64,000 nucleotides of DNA from Saccharopolyspora endophytica (GTDB lineage Bacteria > Actinomycetota > Actinomycetes > Mycobacteriales > Pseudonocardiaceae). The stretch is from NCBI RefSeq assembly GCF_018070075.1, contig NZ_JAGPXE010000003.1:496001-560000 (forward strand), read 5' to 3'. Position 1 is the first letter of the stretch. Each line of letters starts with the position of its first letter. Positions 26,980 to 35,646 of the stretch are shown here, one piece after another. The translations under genes and the position numbers were made by a program. The notes under the pieces were generated by a model that searched no databases, had not been told where the DNA came from, and was given only the letters and a program-made list of their open reading frames with translations.

Positions 26980-28137
26980 ATGACCGACTTCACCCCGAAG
27001 CGCGAGGACAAGTTCTCGTTCGGCCTGTGGACCGTCGGCTGGCTCGGACGCGACCCGTTCGGCGAAGCCACCCGCAGCCCGCTGGACCCGGTCGAGGCCG
27101 TGCACCGGCTCTCCGACCTGGGCGCCCACGGCATCACCTTCCACGACGACGACCTGGTGCCGTTCGGTTCCGACTCCACCGAGCGCTCGGCCATCGTCTC
27201 CCGCTTCCGGGGCGCGCTGGACGAGACCGGTCTCGCCGTGCCGATGGTGACGACCAACCTGTTCAGCCACCCGGTCTTCAAGGACGGCGGCTTCACCGCC
27301 AACGACCGCGACGTGCGCCGCTTCGCGCTGCGCAAGGTGCTGCGCAACGTCGAGCTGGCCGCCGAGCTCGGCGCCCAGACCTTCGTCGCCTGGGGCGGTC
27401 GCGAGGGCTCCGAATCCGGTGCGGCCAAGGACGTGCGCGCCGCACTGGACCGCTACCGCGAGGCCGTGGACACCGTCTGCGCGTTCATCAAGGAGCGCGG
27501 ATACGACATGAAGCTGGCGCTGGAGCCCAAGCCGAACGAGCCGCGCGGCGACATCCTGCTGCCGACCGTCGGCCACGCGCTGGCGTTCATCAACGAGCTG
27601 GAGCACGGCGACATCGTCGGCGTGAACCCCGAGGTCGGGCACGAGCAGATGGCGGGCCTGAACTTCGCGCACGGCATCGCGCAGGCGCTGTGGGCGGGCA
27701 AGCTGTTCCACATCGACCTCAACGGGCAGAGCGGCATCAAGTACGACCAGGACCTGCGCTTCGGCGCCGGCGACGTGCGCAACGCGTTCTTCCTGGTCGA
27801 CCTGCTGGAGAACGGCGGCTACGAGGGTCCGCGGCACTTCGACTTCAAGCCGCCGCGCACCGAGGACTACGACGGCGTCTGGGCTTCGGCGGCCGGCTGC
27901 ATGCGCAACTACCTGATCCTCAAGGAGCGAGCGGCGGCCTTCCGCGCGGACCCGCGGGTGAAGGAGGCGCTGGAGGCGGCTCGCGTCGCCGAGCTGTCCA
28001 CCCCGACCCTCAACGCCGGGGAATCGGTGTCCGACCTGCTGTCCGAGGACCTCGACGTCGAAGCCGCGGCCGCTCGCGGCATGCACTTCGAGCGCCTCGA
28101 CCAGCTCGCCATGGACCACCTGCTCGGCGTCAACTGA
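26980..28137 (+). CDS. xylA: xylose isomerase
   Basis: A 385-residue class I xylose isomerase converting D-xylose to D-xylulose. The catalytic His is in [12 protein letters not shown], and metal-binding residues are in [29 protein letters not shown] and FHIDLNGQ; the Lys-Asp-containing [12 protein letters not shown] follows. Length matches actinomycete XylA. GAGGAG lies 10 bases before the ATG. A hairpin follows the stop, before xylB. Cytosolic. Product feeds the kinase encoded next. Confidence 0.97.
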   Translation: MTDFTPKREDKFSFGLWTVGWLGRDPFGEATRSPLDPVEAVHRLSDLGAHGITFHDDDLVPFGSDSTERSAIVSRFRGALDETGLAVPMVTTNLFSHPVFKDGGFTANDRDVRRFALRKVLRNVELAAELGAQTFVAWGGREGSESGAAKDVRAALDRYREAVDTVCAFIKERGYDMKLALEPKPNEPRGDILLPTVGHALAFINELEHGDIVGVNPEVGHEQMAGLNFAHGIAQALWAGKLFHIDLNGQSGIKYDQDLRFGAGDVRNAFFLVDLLENGGYEGPRHFDFKPPRTEDYDGVWASAAGCMRNYLILKERAAAFRADPRVKEALEAARVAELSTPTLNAGESVSDLLSEDLDVEAAAARGMHFERLDQLAMDHLLGVN

Positions 28138-28151
28138 TCCATCGAGTCCCT

Positions 28152-28177
28152 GGCCCCGGCACCCCGGTGCTGGGGCC
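28152..28177. terminator. Stem-loop between xylA and xylB
   Basis: GGCCCCGGCACC (28152-28163) pairs with GGTGCTGGGGCC (28166-28177) with one G-T pair and a two-base loop. It may partly end the xylA transcript and so reduce xylB expression, or protect the xylA message. Confidence 0.6.
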
Positions 28178-28306
28178 GGGGCGTTCGCACCACCGCGTCC
28201 TGATCGCGCACAATCGTGTCCGGTCAGAACCGACCACGGCGTTCCGGCGCCGCACGAACCCGGCCCGGGAGTGCTTGCACTCCGCGAGCACGAAGGATGA
28301 TCCGCA

Positions 28307-29716
28307 ATGCTGGTGCTAGGCATCGACTCCTCGACCCAGTCCACCAAGGCGCTCGTCGTCGACGCCGACAACGGCGCGGTCGTCGCCGAGGCCAAGGCGT
28401 CGCACCCCAACGGGACCGAGGTGGACCCGGCGGTCTGGTGGGAGGCGGCGCAGAACGCCATCGCCGAGGTCGTCGCGAAGTCGCCGGGCCGCATCGAGGC
28501 GGTGTCGGTGGGCGGCCAGCAGCACGGCATGGTCGCGCTGGACTCCTCCGGCGAGCCGGTCCGTGACGCCCTGCTGTGGAACGACACCCGCTCCGCCCCG
28601 CAGGCCGAGGAGCTCATCGAACGCCACGGGGCCGAGGCGCTCGCCACTCGCACCGGTCTGGTCCCGGTCGCGAGCTTCACCATCACCAAGCTCGCGTGGC
28701 TGGCGCAGCACGAGCCGGACAACGCCGACCGCGTCGCGCAGGTGCTGCTGCCGCACGACTGGCTCGGCTGGCAGCTCGCCGGACGCCCCGAGCAGAGCTG
28801 GACCGACCACGGCGACGCCTCGGGCACCGGCTACTACTCCCCCACCACCGGCGAGTGGCTGCCCGAACTGCTCACCGAGGCCATGGGCGGACGCACCCCG
28901 GAGCTGCCGAAGCTGCTGGGCCCCAACGCCGAAGCCGCGCGAGCGACGCTGCCGGGCATCGAGGGCGCGACCATCGGCGTCGGCACCGGCGACAACATGG
29001 CCGCCGCGCTCGGCCTGGGGCTCAAGCCCGGTGACGTGGTGGTGTCGCTGGGCACCTCGGGTGCGGTGTTCGCGCCCGCCGAGAAGCCCAGCGCCGACCG
29101 GACCGGCATCGTCGCGGGCTTCTGCGACGCCACCGGCCGGTACCTGCCGCTGGTGTGCACCCTCAACGCCGCGCGCGTGCTCAGCTCCACCGCGCACATG
29201 CTCGACACCGATCTGGAGGGGCTCTCGCGCCTCGCGCTGGCGGCCGAGCCGGGTTCCGGCGGGTTGAGCCTGCTGCCGTACCTGGAGGGCGAGCGGACTC
29301 CGAACCTCCCGGAGGCCACCGGTACGCTGGCCGGTCTGACCGGCGCGAACATGACCCCGCAGAACCTCGCCCGCGCGGCCGTGGAGGGGATGCTGTGCGG
29401 GATGGCCGACGCCATCGACGCGCTGCGCGACACCGGTGCCGAGGTCCGGCGGGTGCTGCTCATCGGCGGCGCGGCCCGTTCGGAGGCGGTCCAGGCCATC
29501 GCCCCCGGCCTGTTCGGCGTCGACGTGGACATCCCCGAACCGGCCGAGTACGTGGCCATCGGCGCGGCCAAGCAGGCGGCCTGGGCCCGTTCCGGCAGCG
29601 CCGAGCCGCCGGAGTGGGAGGTCGCGGGCACCCGCCGGGCCGTCGGGGACGACACCAGCGGTGCTGCGGTCCGGGCGGCCTACGCCGCCGCGCGCGAGCA
29701 GGTCCACGGCATCTGA
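28307..29716 (+). CDS. xylB: xylulokinase
   Basis: A 469-residue FGGY-family carbohydrate kinase. Phosphate loop LGIDSSTQSTKALVVD at the N-terminus; xylulokinase-type substrate motif VGGQQHGMV near residue 70; LLWNDTRS, GTGDNMAAALGLG with the catalytic Asp, SLGTSGAVF, and the C-terminal GGAARSEAVQAI. Phosphorylates D-xylulose to xylulose 5-phosphate, which joins the pentose phosphate pathway. AAGGATGATCCGCA precedes the ATG. It follows xylA on the same strand 169 bases on, with a stem-loop and possibly its own promoter between. Confidence 0.95.
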   Translation: MLVLGIDSSTQSTKALVVDADNGAVVAEAKASHPNGTEVDPAVWWEAAQNAIAEVVAKSPGRIEAVSVGGQQHGMVALDSSGEPVRDALLWNDTRSAPQAEELIERHGAEALATRTGLVPVASFTITKLAWLAQHEPDNADRVAQVLLPHDWLGWQLAGRPEQSWTDHGDASGTGYYSPTTGEWLPELLTEAMGGRTPELPKLLGPNAEAARATLPGIEGATIGVGTGDNMAAALGLGLKPGDVVVSLGTSGAVFAPAEKPSADRTGIVAGFCDATGRYLPLVCTLNAARVLSSTAHMLDTDLEGLSRLALAAEPGSGGLSLLPYLEGERTPNLPEATGTLAGLTGANMTPQNLARAAVEGMLCGMADAIDALRDTGAEVRRVLLIGGAARSEAVQAIAPGLFGVDVDIPEPAEYVAIGAAKQAAWARSGSAEPPEWEVAGTRRAVGDDTSGAAVRAAYAAAREQVHGI

Positions 29717-29724
29717 TCACCGGT

Positions 29725-30244
29725 TCACGCGGCGACGGCCTCGCCGATCGCGGATGCCCGGAGGCCGCGGGCCGCGCGTCGGAGGAGGTCGTCGGCGCGC
29801 GGGTCCGGGCTCCACCCGCCAATGTCGGTGAACCAGTGGTCGTAGAGGAACGTCGCGGGCAGCGCCCGCGCGGTACCGAGGCCACCGCCGAGACCGACGG
29901 AATGACTGCTCACGGTGCCCAAACCGACTGGAAGCACGGGTTTTCCGTACAGCACACCGTTCGGCGGCATCGTCATGCAGGACCGCAGCGGGACGCTGCC
30001 GTGCGGCTCGTAGCGGGGTGTCACGACGGCCACCGCATCGGCCTCCGCGACCACCCGCAGGCTCGCGCGCACGGCGGGGTGCCGGTGGTTCCGGGCCATC
30101 AAGGCGGAGTGCGGCAGCTCCCCCACCGCGGCTTCGGCTGCCTCGGCGCCGCCGGGCGGCGCAGCTCGTCCAGGAGGGTGCGGGCCACCGCCGCGGACCG
30201 CGACCTCGGGCTCAGGTGCCGGTGAGCACGGCGAACTCAACCAC
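29725..30244 (-). pseudogene. Decayed NADPH-dependent FMN reductase
   Basis: The original start appears to be a GTG at 30244 after GAGGAGGGCGGGC, giving VEFAVLTGT; an immediate TGA then stops it. Shifting frame restores the family motif as SPRSRSAAVARTLLDELRR. A second shift gives VVAEADAVAVVTPRYEP...GVLYGKPVLPVGLGT...FLYDHW, which matches the flavin-binding half of NADPH-dependent FMN reductases (expected TPEYN loop and GKP). At least two frame disruptions are needed, so it is probably a pseudogene unless they are sequencing errors. It is preceded by a stem-loop and a small cysteine-ended leader ORF, as expected of a sulfur-assimilation gene. Confidence 0.65.
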
Positions 30245-30332
30245 GCCCGCCCTCCTCGGTCCATCGAAACCTGAACGAGGGCATGGCGGGACACGACAGC
30301 ATGAGAACTCCCGGGACGAGACGTGCGAGCGG

Positions 30333-30354
30333 GCACCGGATTGAGAACCGGTGC
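30333..30354. terminator. Hairpin between leader peptide and FMN reductase remnant
   Basis: GCACCGG (30333-30339) pairs with CCGGTGC (30348-30354) around an 8-base loop. On the minus strand it lies between the leader ORF and the FMN reductase start, where an attenuator would be expected. Confidence 0.45.
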
Positions 30355-30395
30355 AGGAGAGACGATTCCCGATGCGACGGCTGGTCAGCCGCGGA

Positions 30396-30467
30396 TCAAC
30401 AGATCGCGCCGCACACGCGCAGCAGGTCGATGTGGCACCGCACCACGGAACCGGCCTGGGCTGTCAT
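30396..30467 (-). CDS. Short leader peptide (sulfur-type attenuator)
   Basis: A 23-codon ORF, ATG at 30467 with GAGG nine bases upstream. The product contains RCHIDLLRVCGAIC at its end: an R-x-H-x-D-L-x-R core followed by Cys-rich A-x-C. This pattern matches the short actinobacterial leader peptides that I recall upstream of cysteine/sulfur genes. Three Cys codons close to the stop would allow ribosome stalling when cysteinyl-tRNA is scarce. It reads toward the FMN reductase remnant on the same strand. An ATG at 30476 is an alternative start. Confidence 0.6.
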   Translation of the reverse strand: MTAQAGSVVRCHIDLLRVCGAIC

Positions 30468-30544
30468 GCCGGTCATCCTCACCCGCGTTCGGGAGCGCTG
30501 TGAAGCGCCGCCGCTCGCGTCCCACATCCCGGGCCGGTCAGGGG

Positions 30545-31753
30545 TCACGCAGGTCGCCGGTTCGACACGAACGTCACCGACACCAGCCCGATGACCGCGA
30601 CGGCCGCGAACGCGTAGAAGCCCCACGGGTAGGCCAGACCCGCGCTGAGCAGCGCTCCGCCGACCAGGGGCCCGCAGATCGCGCCGAGCCGCCCCACACC
30701 GCTGGACGCGCCGAGCGCGGTGGCCCGTCCGACGGCCGGGTAGTGGTGACTGACGTAGGCGTAGACGAGGACCTGCGTGCTGAAGACGAACACACCCGCC
30801 AGCAGCACGCTGACGTACACGCCGAAGCCGGGCAGCCGCACGCTCAGCAGGGCGAGGAACACGGCTGCGGCGGTGAACCAGATCAGCGTGCAGGTGCGCA
30901 CGCCGATGCGGTCGGAAACCCGTCCGGCGAGCAGGAGACCCAGCGCCGCACCGACGTTGAGGGTCAGCAGCAGCGCCAGCGCGGCGCCGAGCTCGTAGCC
31001 GGCCGCGCGCATGATTTCCGGCAGCCAGGTGTTGAGCCCGTAGACCAGCAGCAGACCCATGAACGAGGTCACCCAGAACGCCAGCGAGGACCGCAGGTAG
31101 CCACCGCGGAACAGGGTCGCCACCGGGCTGCGGGCGGCCTTCTCCTCGGCCGTCGCCGGAAGCGACTCCGGGAGGTGGCGCGCCAGCAGCGGCAGCAGCA
31201 CCAGCGCGGGTAGCGCACCGATGACGAACATGGCGCGCCAGGTCAGCGCGGGGATCACCAGGATCCCCAGCAGCGCGGTGGCCACGGCGCCCACGTGGTA
31301 GCCGGTCATCAGGGTGGTCGTCGCGCTCCCGCCCTTGGCCTGGGTCGCCTCGTTGACCAGGGCGATCGCCACCGGCAGGACGCCGCCGAGGCCGAGACCG
31401 GCCAGGAGTCGCAGGGTTCCGAACAGCAGCGGGCCGTCGGCGAAGGCGCACGCCAGGGTCAGCGCGGAGAACAGCGCGACCGTGGTGATCATGAGCTTGC
31501 GGCGGCCGAAGCGGTCGGTCAGCGGCCCGACGCACAGGGCACCGATCATCACGCCCACCAGTCCGACCGAGGAGATCACCGAGGCGGTCGCGGGCGTGAG
31601 CTGCCAGCTCGGGTCGCGCAGCAGCTTGGGGAGCACGACGCCCAGGACCACCAGGTCGTAGCCCTCCAGCGCCACCGCGGCCCAGCACAGCGCGGCGACG
31701 CCCCGGGCGCTCGTCCCCGGCGCGCGGCCGGACCGTCCTGACGCCGTTGTCAT
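30545..31753 (-). CDS. MFS transporter, aromatic acid/H+ symporter-like
   Basis: A 402-residue major facilitator with 12 membrane segments. N-terminal ALCWAAVALEGYDLVVLGVV contains the GYD typical of the AAHS (aromatic acid:H+ symporter) group. The A-motif GPLTDRFGRRKLMI follows between helices 2 and 3, and VNEATQAKGG and GRVSDRIGVRT are the later loops. Substrate could be an aromatic acid such as those released from xylan-linked lignin, but this is only inference from the neighbours. GAGGTGACCTGGA precedes the ATG. Divergent from the xylanase gene. Confidence 0.87.
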   Translation of the reverse strand: MTTASGRSGRAPGTSARGVAALCWAAVALEGYDLVVLGVVLPKLLRDPSWQLTPATASVISSVGLVGVMIGALCVGPLTDRFGRRKLMITTVALFSALTLACAFADGPLLFGTLRLLAGLGLGGVLPVAIALVNEATQAKGGSATTTLMTGYHVGAVATALLGILVIPALTWRAMFVIGALPALVLLPLLARHLPESLPATAEEKAARSPVATLFRGGYLRSSLAFWVTSFMGLLLVYGLNTWLPEIMRAAGYELGAALALLLTLNVGAALGLLLAGRVSDRIGVRTCTLIWFTAAAVFLALLSVRLPGFGVYVSVLLAGVFVFSTQVLVYAYVSHHYPAVGRATALGASSGVGRLGAICGPLVGGALLSAGLAYPWGFYAFAAVAVIGLVSVTFVSNRRPA

Positions 31754-31893
31754 TCCAGGTCACCTCTTCGATGTCGGTGTCGTGCCCGGAATCATGTGGG
31801 TGCCTCCCGGAACCCGGACCAGCGTTCCTTTCCGCCCAGCGGGAGCTGTTCCGAGGTTGATACCTGCTGCGGCGCGCGGTCGGATTCTTCTCT

Positions 31894-31903
31894 GAAATGT
31901 TTC
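31894..31903. promoter_or_regulatory. GAAATGTTTC element
   Basis: A near-perfect palindrome of the GAAA-NN-TTTC type, 196 bases before the xylanase start. It matches the second element at 32048-32059 and resembles the GAAA/TTTC inverted repeats described upstream of Streptomyces xylanase genes. Confidence 0.4.
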
Positions 31904-32047
31904 GCTCGCCGATCCGAGTTCCACCCTCGGGGGCGGTTCATCGGCTCGGGAAGCGAGGGCTGGGAACTTCACCTACCTTGAATCCGAAAGCTGCGGTTCT
32001 TGACCTTTCCTCGCACGCGCCCATAGTCTTCGAAATCGCGTGTTGTT

Positions 32048-32059
32048 CGAAATATTTCG
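32048..32059. promoter_or_regulatory. CGAAATATTTCG perfect palindrome upstream of xylanase
   Basis: A perfect 12-bp palindrome 39 bases before the xylanase ATG, in the position of the core promoter, so a bound repressor would block transcription. Candidate sugar-responsive operator. Confidence 0.55.
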
Positions 32060-32098
32060 GAAACTGTTCCGGTCCAGTAGAGAACGCGGGAGTCCGCA

Positions 32099-33205
32099 AT
32101 GAAGCCGATTCGCCTCGCCACCACCGCCGCCGCAGCGGTCCTGCTGCTACCCGTCCACGCCGAAGCCGCGCCCCAGGCGCCCGCGCTGCGCGATGCCGCA
32201 CCGGACGGTCTCGCCGTCGGCTCCGCCGTCGCCGGCGGCGGCCACCACGACGAGCAGCCCTACCCCGACCCGTTCACCGCCGACCAGCCCTACCGGGACG
32301 TGCTCTCCCGCGAGTTCAGCTCGCTGTCGCCGGAGAACCAGATGAAGTGGGAGTACCTCCACCCCGCTCGCGACACATACGAGTTCGGCACCGCCGACGC
32401 GATCGTCGACTTCGCCGAGCAGCACGGCCAGGTCATGCGCGGGCACACCCTGCTGTGGCACAGCCAGAACCCGGAATGGCTGGAGAACGGCGGTTTCTCG
32501 CCCGAAGAGCTGCGCGAGATCCTCCACGAGCACATCACCACCGTGGTCGGCCGCTACGCCGGGCGGATCCAGCAGTGGGACGTGGCCAACGAGATCTTCG
32601 ACGAGTCCGGGAACCTGCGCACCACCGACAACATCTGGATCCGGGAGCTCGGCCCCGGCATCATCGCCGACGCCTTCCGCTGGACCCACGAAGCCGATCC
32701 CCACGCCAAGCTGTTCTTCAACGACTACGGCGTGGAAGGCGACAACGCCAAGAGCGACGCCTACTACGCGCTGGTCCAGGACCTGCTGGCGCAGGGAGTT
32801 CCGGTGCAGGGCTTCTCCGCGCAGGCCCACCTCAACCTCGACGACGGGTTCCCGGCGGACCTCACGCAGAACCTGCAGCGCTTCGCCGACCTCGGACTGG
32901 AAACCGCGATCACCGAGCTGGACGTGCGCATGACGCTGCCGCAGGGCGGTGCTCCCACCCCGCAGCAGCTGACCGAGCAGGCCGACTACTACCGCCGGGC
33001 GCTGCAGTCGTGCCTGGACGTCTCCAGCTGCCACTCGTTCACCGTGTGGGGGTTGCCGGACAAGTACTCCTGGGTCCCCGGAACGTTCCCGAACCAGGGC
33101 GCGGCGACGATCTACTGGGACGACTTCACCCCCAAGCCCGCCTACGACGCGCTGCTGGAAACCCTCTCGGCGAGCGAGCGGAAAAGCGGGAAACCCGAGA
33201 ACTAG
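32099..33205 (+). CDS. Secreted GH10 endo-1,4-beta-xylanase
   Basis: A 368-residue family 10 xylanase with a signal peptide (MKPIRLATTAAAAVLLLPVH, cleavage near AEA-AP at residue 24). Catalytic motifs: MRGHTLLWHSQNPEW, QWDVANEIFDE with the acid/base Glu, FFNDYGVEG, QGFSAQAHL and ITELDVRM with the nucleophile Glu, then FTVWGLPDKYSW. It is a bare catalytic domain with no carbohydrate-binding module. It cleaves xylan outside the cell; xylA, xylB and the ROK repressor use the released xylose. GGGAG precedes the ATG. Confidence 0.95.
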   Translation: MKPIRLATTAAAAVLLLPVHAEAAPQAPALRDAAPDGLAVGSAVAGGGHHDEQPYPDPFTADQPYRDVLSREFSSLSPENQMKWEYLHPARDTYEFGTADAIVDFAEQHGQVMRGHTLLWHSQNPEWLENGGFSPEELREILHEHITTVVGRYAGRIQQWDVANEIFDESGNLRTTDNIWIRELGPGIIADAFRWTHEADPHAKLFFNDYGVEGDNAKSDAYYALVQDLLAQGVPVQGFSAQAHLNLDDGFPADLTQNLQRFADLGLETAITELDVRMTLPQGGAPTPQQLTEQADYYRRALQSCLDVSSCHSFTVWGLPDKYSWVPGTFPNQGAATIYWDDFTPKPAYDALLETLSASERKSGKPEN

Positions 33206-33388
33206 ACGATGACGACGTCCGGGTGAATCTCGCCTGGTTTCGCGAGGGCCTTCCTGGCACGGTGGATCGGACTGGGGTTCTTCGCGGTGCGACGAGGCGA
33301 CGTGGACGACGTCCGGACTTCTGAGATGCGCGAGGGGGCGGCTTCCCGCTGCTCCACCGCACGAGTGGCGAAAGGTGATGCGGGTCCG

Positions 33389-34051
33389 ATGCGGTCGCAG
33401 GCCGAGATCAGCACCGAGGTGTCCTACGAGCGGCTGTCGCGCCTGCGCGACACCGGGTTCCGCCGGCTCCGGCCCGGTATCGACAACCTCAGCACCCGGG
33501 TGCTGCGCCTGGCGGGCAGCCGCGCCGAGGGCTGCGGGAACGTCCGGATGCTCCGCGACGCGCGGACTCTGGGGCTGTCGGTGGAGTGGACCTACCGCTA
33601 CGGCTTCCCCGGCGAGACCGACCGCTCCTACTCGCGGGTGCTGACGCAGTTCTCCGCTCTGCACCACCTTCCGCCGATGCAGAGCGCCGTCCGGTGCGGT
33701 GACGGCATCTCCGACGACACCGAAGCGGCGCTGCTGGCCGGTGTCGCGGCGTGGCGGCGGGACCACCCGCTCGGCCTGCTGGAGCTCGTCGAGGACGGCG
33801 GCGCGCTCGTCGTCCTCGACGACCGGCCGGGTTTCGGCCGGCACGAGTACGTCTTCGCCGGTGAAGCGGCGGAGCTCCTGCGGTACGTGGACGCCCCCTG
33901 CCCCCTGTCGGTGCTCGCGGCCCGCTTCGGCGGGCAGGTGCACTCCCGCCTGGCGGATCTGCGCGAGTGCGGACTGGTGTTCACCGACGCGGGCAGCTGG
34001 GTGCACGTCCTGCCCCGTCCGACGAATCACCGGCTGCAACTCGCGAATTGA
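33389..34051 (+). pseudogene. Remnant of RiPP-maturation radical SAM protein
   Basis: The 220-residue frame resembles the middle and end of the B12-type 'RiPP maturation radical SAM 1' family: STEVSYERLSRLRDTGFRRL, RPGIDNLSTRVLRLAG, NVRMLRDARTLGLSVEW, YRYGFPGE, and FSALHHLPP correspond to its PGIESLS / WNLLYGFPGE / HLPP blocks. The N-terminal half with the Cx3Cx2C iron-sulfur motif is missing, and an internal piece after HLPP also seems lost before DDTEAALLAGVAAWRR, where the C-terminal domain resumes (VVLDDRPGFGRHEYVFAGEA). It cannot be an active radical SAM enzyme. No precursor-peptide gene found nearby. Confidence 0.6.
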
Positions 34052-34264
34052 CCGTTCCGCCCCGTTCGTGACCTTCGGGCGTTCCAGCGCTGCGATGTTC
34101 CGCCCATCGCCGTAGCCCGTCGGAATCCCTTGCGCGCCATACGAACGGAGCAACACGCGGTCACGAAGGCGCAACGAATGGGGTCGCCGCCGACCACCGC
34201 CGTCCTGGCCGGGGTAGCAATTGTGCCGGGCAGTGATGATCAAGATCGCGAGCAGGGGGCTGGC

Positions 34265-35632
34265 ATGGCGGCGTTACCGACGGAGGCTGGCTCCCAGGAG
34301 CGCAGCGACGGCGAGCTGATCGAGGCGGTGCGCGAGGGCGACACCGGGGCCTACGGAAGCCTCTACGAGCGGCACGTCGCCGCCGCGCACAGCATGGCCC
34401 GCCAGGTCACCAAATCGCCCGCCGAGGCCGACGACGTCGTCTCCGAGGCGTTCGCGAAGGTCCTCGACCTGCTCCGCGACCAGCGCGGACCGACCTCGGC
34501 GTTCCGCGCCTACCTGCTGACCGCCGTCCGGCACGCCGCCTACGACCGCACCCGCAAGCAGCAGCGGCTCCAGTACGCCGAGGACCTGGAGACGGTGCCC
34601 GGCATCGACATCTCCGAGCCGTTCCAGGACACCGCTGTCGAGGGCGAGGACCGGTCCCTGGTCGCGGCGGCGTTCGCGAAGCTTCCCGAGCGCTGGCAGA
34701 TGGTGCTCTGGCACGTCGAGATCGAGGGCGAGTCCCCGGCGAAGGTCGCTCCGCTGCTGGGGATGACGCCCAACGGCGTGTCCGCGCTGGCCTACCGCGC
34801 GCGGGAGGGCCTCAAGCAGGCGTTCCTGCAGGTGCACCTGGGAAGCCTGGACGCCGAGCAGGAGCGCTGCCGGGAGAACGTCGAACGGCTCGGCGCGTGG
34901 ACGCGCGGCGGCCTGGCGAAGCGGGAGACCTCGCGGGTCGAGGCGCACCTCGACGACTGCGACCGGTGCAGCGCGCTGGCCGCGGAACTGGTGGAGATCA
35001 ACGGAGCGCTGCGCGTGTTCATCGCTCCCCTGGTGATCGGCAGCGCGACCGCGGCCGGTTATCTCACCGCGGTGGGTGCCGGGAGCGGCGGAGTCGTCGG
35101 CGGGGTCGTCAACGCCGTGGGCGGACCGCGACGTGCGGCCGTGTCGGGGGCCGCCGTGGCCGCAGCGCTGACCGTCCTCGGCCTGGCGCTGGCCGCCAAC
35201 GAGGAAGACCTCCCGCCCGTCGCCTCCGCACCACCGCAGCCGTCCGCCCCGCAGCAGCCGCAGCCGCAGTCACCGCCGTCGCCGCCCGCACCCCCGGCGG
35301 CTCCGGCCGCTCCCGCCGCGCCGGGAAGCGCGCCGGCGCCCGGACGACCGGCTCCCCCGACCGGCGCTCAGCAGCCGAACCCGTTGCCACCGCTGCCGAT
35401 TCCCGCACCGCCCCCGTCACCCGAGCCGGTCGCCGACGGCACGGCACACGCGGGTGTCGAACTGCTCGGCCTCGGCGTCGATGCCGAGCCGCACCTGCTC
35501 ATCGACGACGACGGCATCGACGCGGGCGCGGTCGTGAAGGTGGAGCAGGCGTTCCCGCCGGATCGCCTCATCGCGGTCGACGATCTCACCGGCGCCCTGG
35601 ACGTCCTCGGGAACCCGATCATCGAGCGCTGA
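34265..35632 (+). CDS. ECF sigma factor fused to zinc finger, membrane segment and Pro-rich tail
   Basis: A 455-residue composite. Residues about 20-85 are sigma region 2 (YGSLYERHVAAAHSMARQVT, ADDVVSEAFAKVLDLL), about 130-185 region 4 (LPERWQMVLWHVEIEGESPA, MTPNGVSALAYRAREGLK). Next comes an anti-sigma-type zinc finger, VEAHLDDCDRCSALAAEL (HxxxCxxC), then hydrophobic stretches including AAVSGAAVAAALTVLGLALA, a Pro/Ala/Gln-rich linker and a small outer domain. Fused ECF/zinc-finger/membrane proteins are a known minor ECF class; signal release could involve proteolysis. AGGGGG stands 5 bases before the ATG at 34265. It converges with a lipoprotein gene. Confidence 0.85.
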   Translation: MAALPTEAGSQERSDGELIEAVREGDTGAYGSLYERHVAAAHSMARQVTKSPAEADDVVSEAFAKVLDLLRDQRGPTSAFRAYLLTAVRHAAYDRTRKQQRLQYAEDLETVPGIDISEPFQDTAVEGEDRSLVAAAFAKLPERWQMVLWHVEIEGESPAKVAPLLGMTPNGVSALAYRAREGLKQAFLQVHLGSLDAEQERCRENVERLGAWTRGGLAKRETSRVEAHLDDCDRCSALAAELVEINGALRVFIAPLVIGSATAAGYLTAVGAGSGGVVGGVVNAVGGPRRAAVSGAAVAAALTVLGLALAANEEDLPPVASAPPQPSAPQQPQPQSPPSPPAPPAAPAAPAAPGSAPAPGRPAPPTGAQQPNPLPPLPIPAPPPSPEPVADGTAHAGVELLGLGVDAEPHLLIDDDGIDAGAVVKVEQAFPPDRLIAVDDLTGALDVLGNPIIER

Positions 35633-35646
35633 ACCACCAGCCCGGA

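Larger units (their letters stand above)
31754..32098. other. Divergent promoter region between MFS and xylanase genes
   Basis: 345 bases, relatively AT-rich near the xylanase. Contains two palindromic GAAATNTTTC elements (31894-31903 and 32048-32059). No coding content recognised. Confidence 0.5.

Noticed and set aside
33202-33414. 70-codon minus-strand frame beyond the xylanase gene
   Set aside because: Overlaps the start of the radical SAM relic; considered as a precursor peptide, but it has no leader-like features, no ribosome-binding site, and is on the wrong strand.
34073-34168. Inverted copies of TTCGTGACC about 100 bases apart upstream of the ECF sigma gene
   Set aside because: Nine-base arms far apart in GC-rich DNA can arise by chance; no supporting promoter element.
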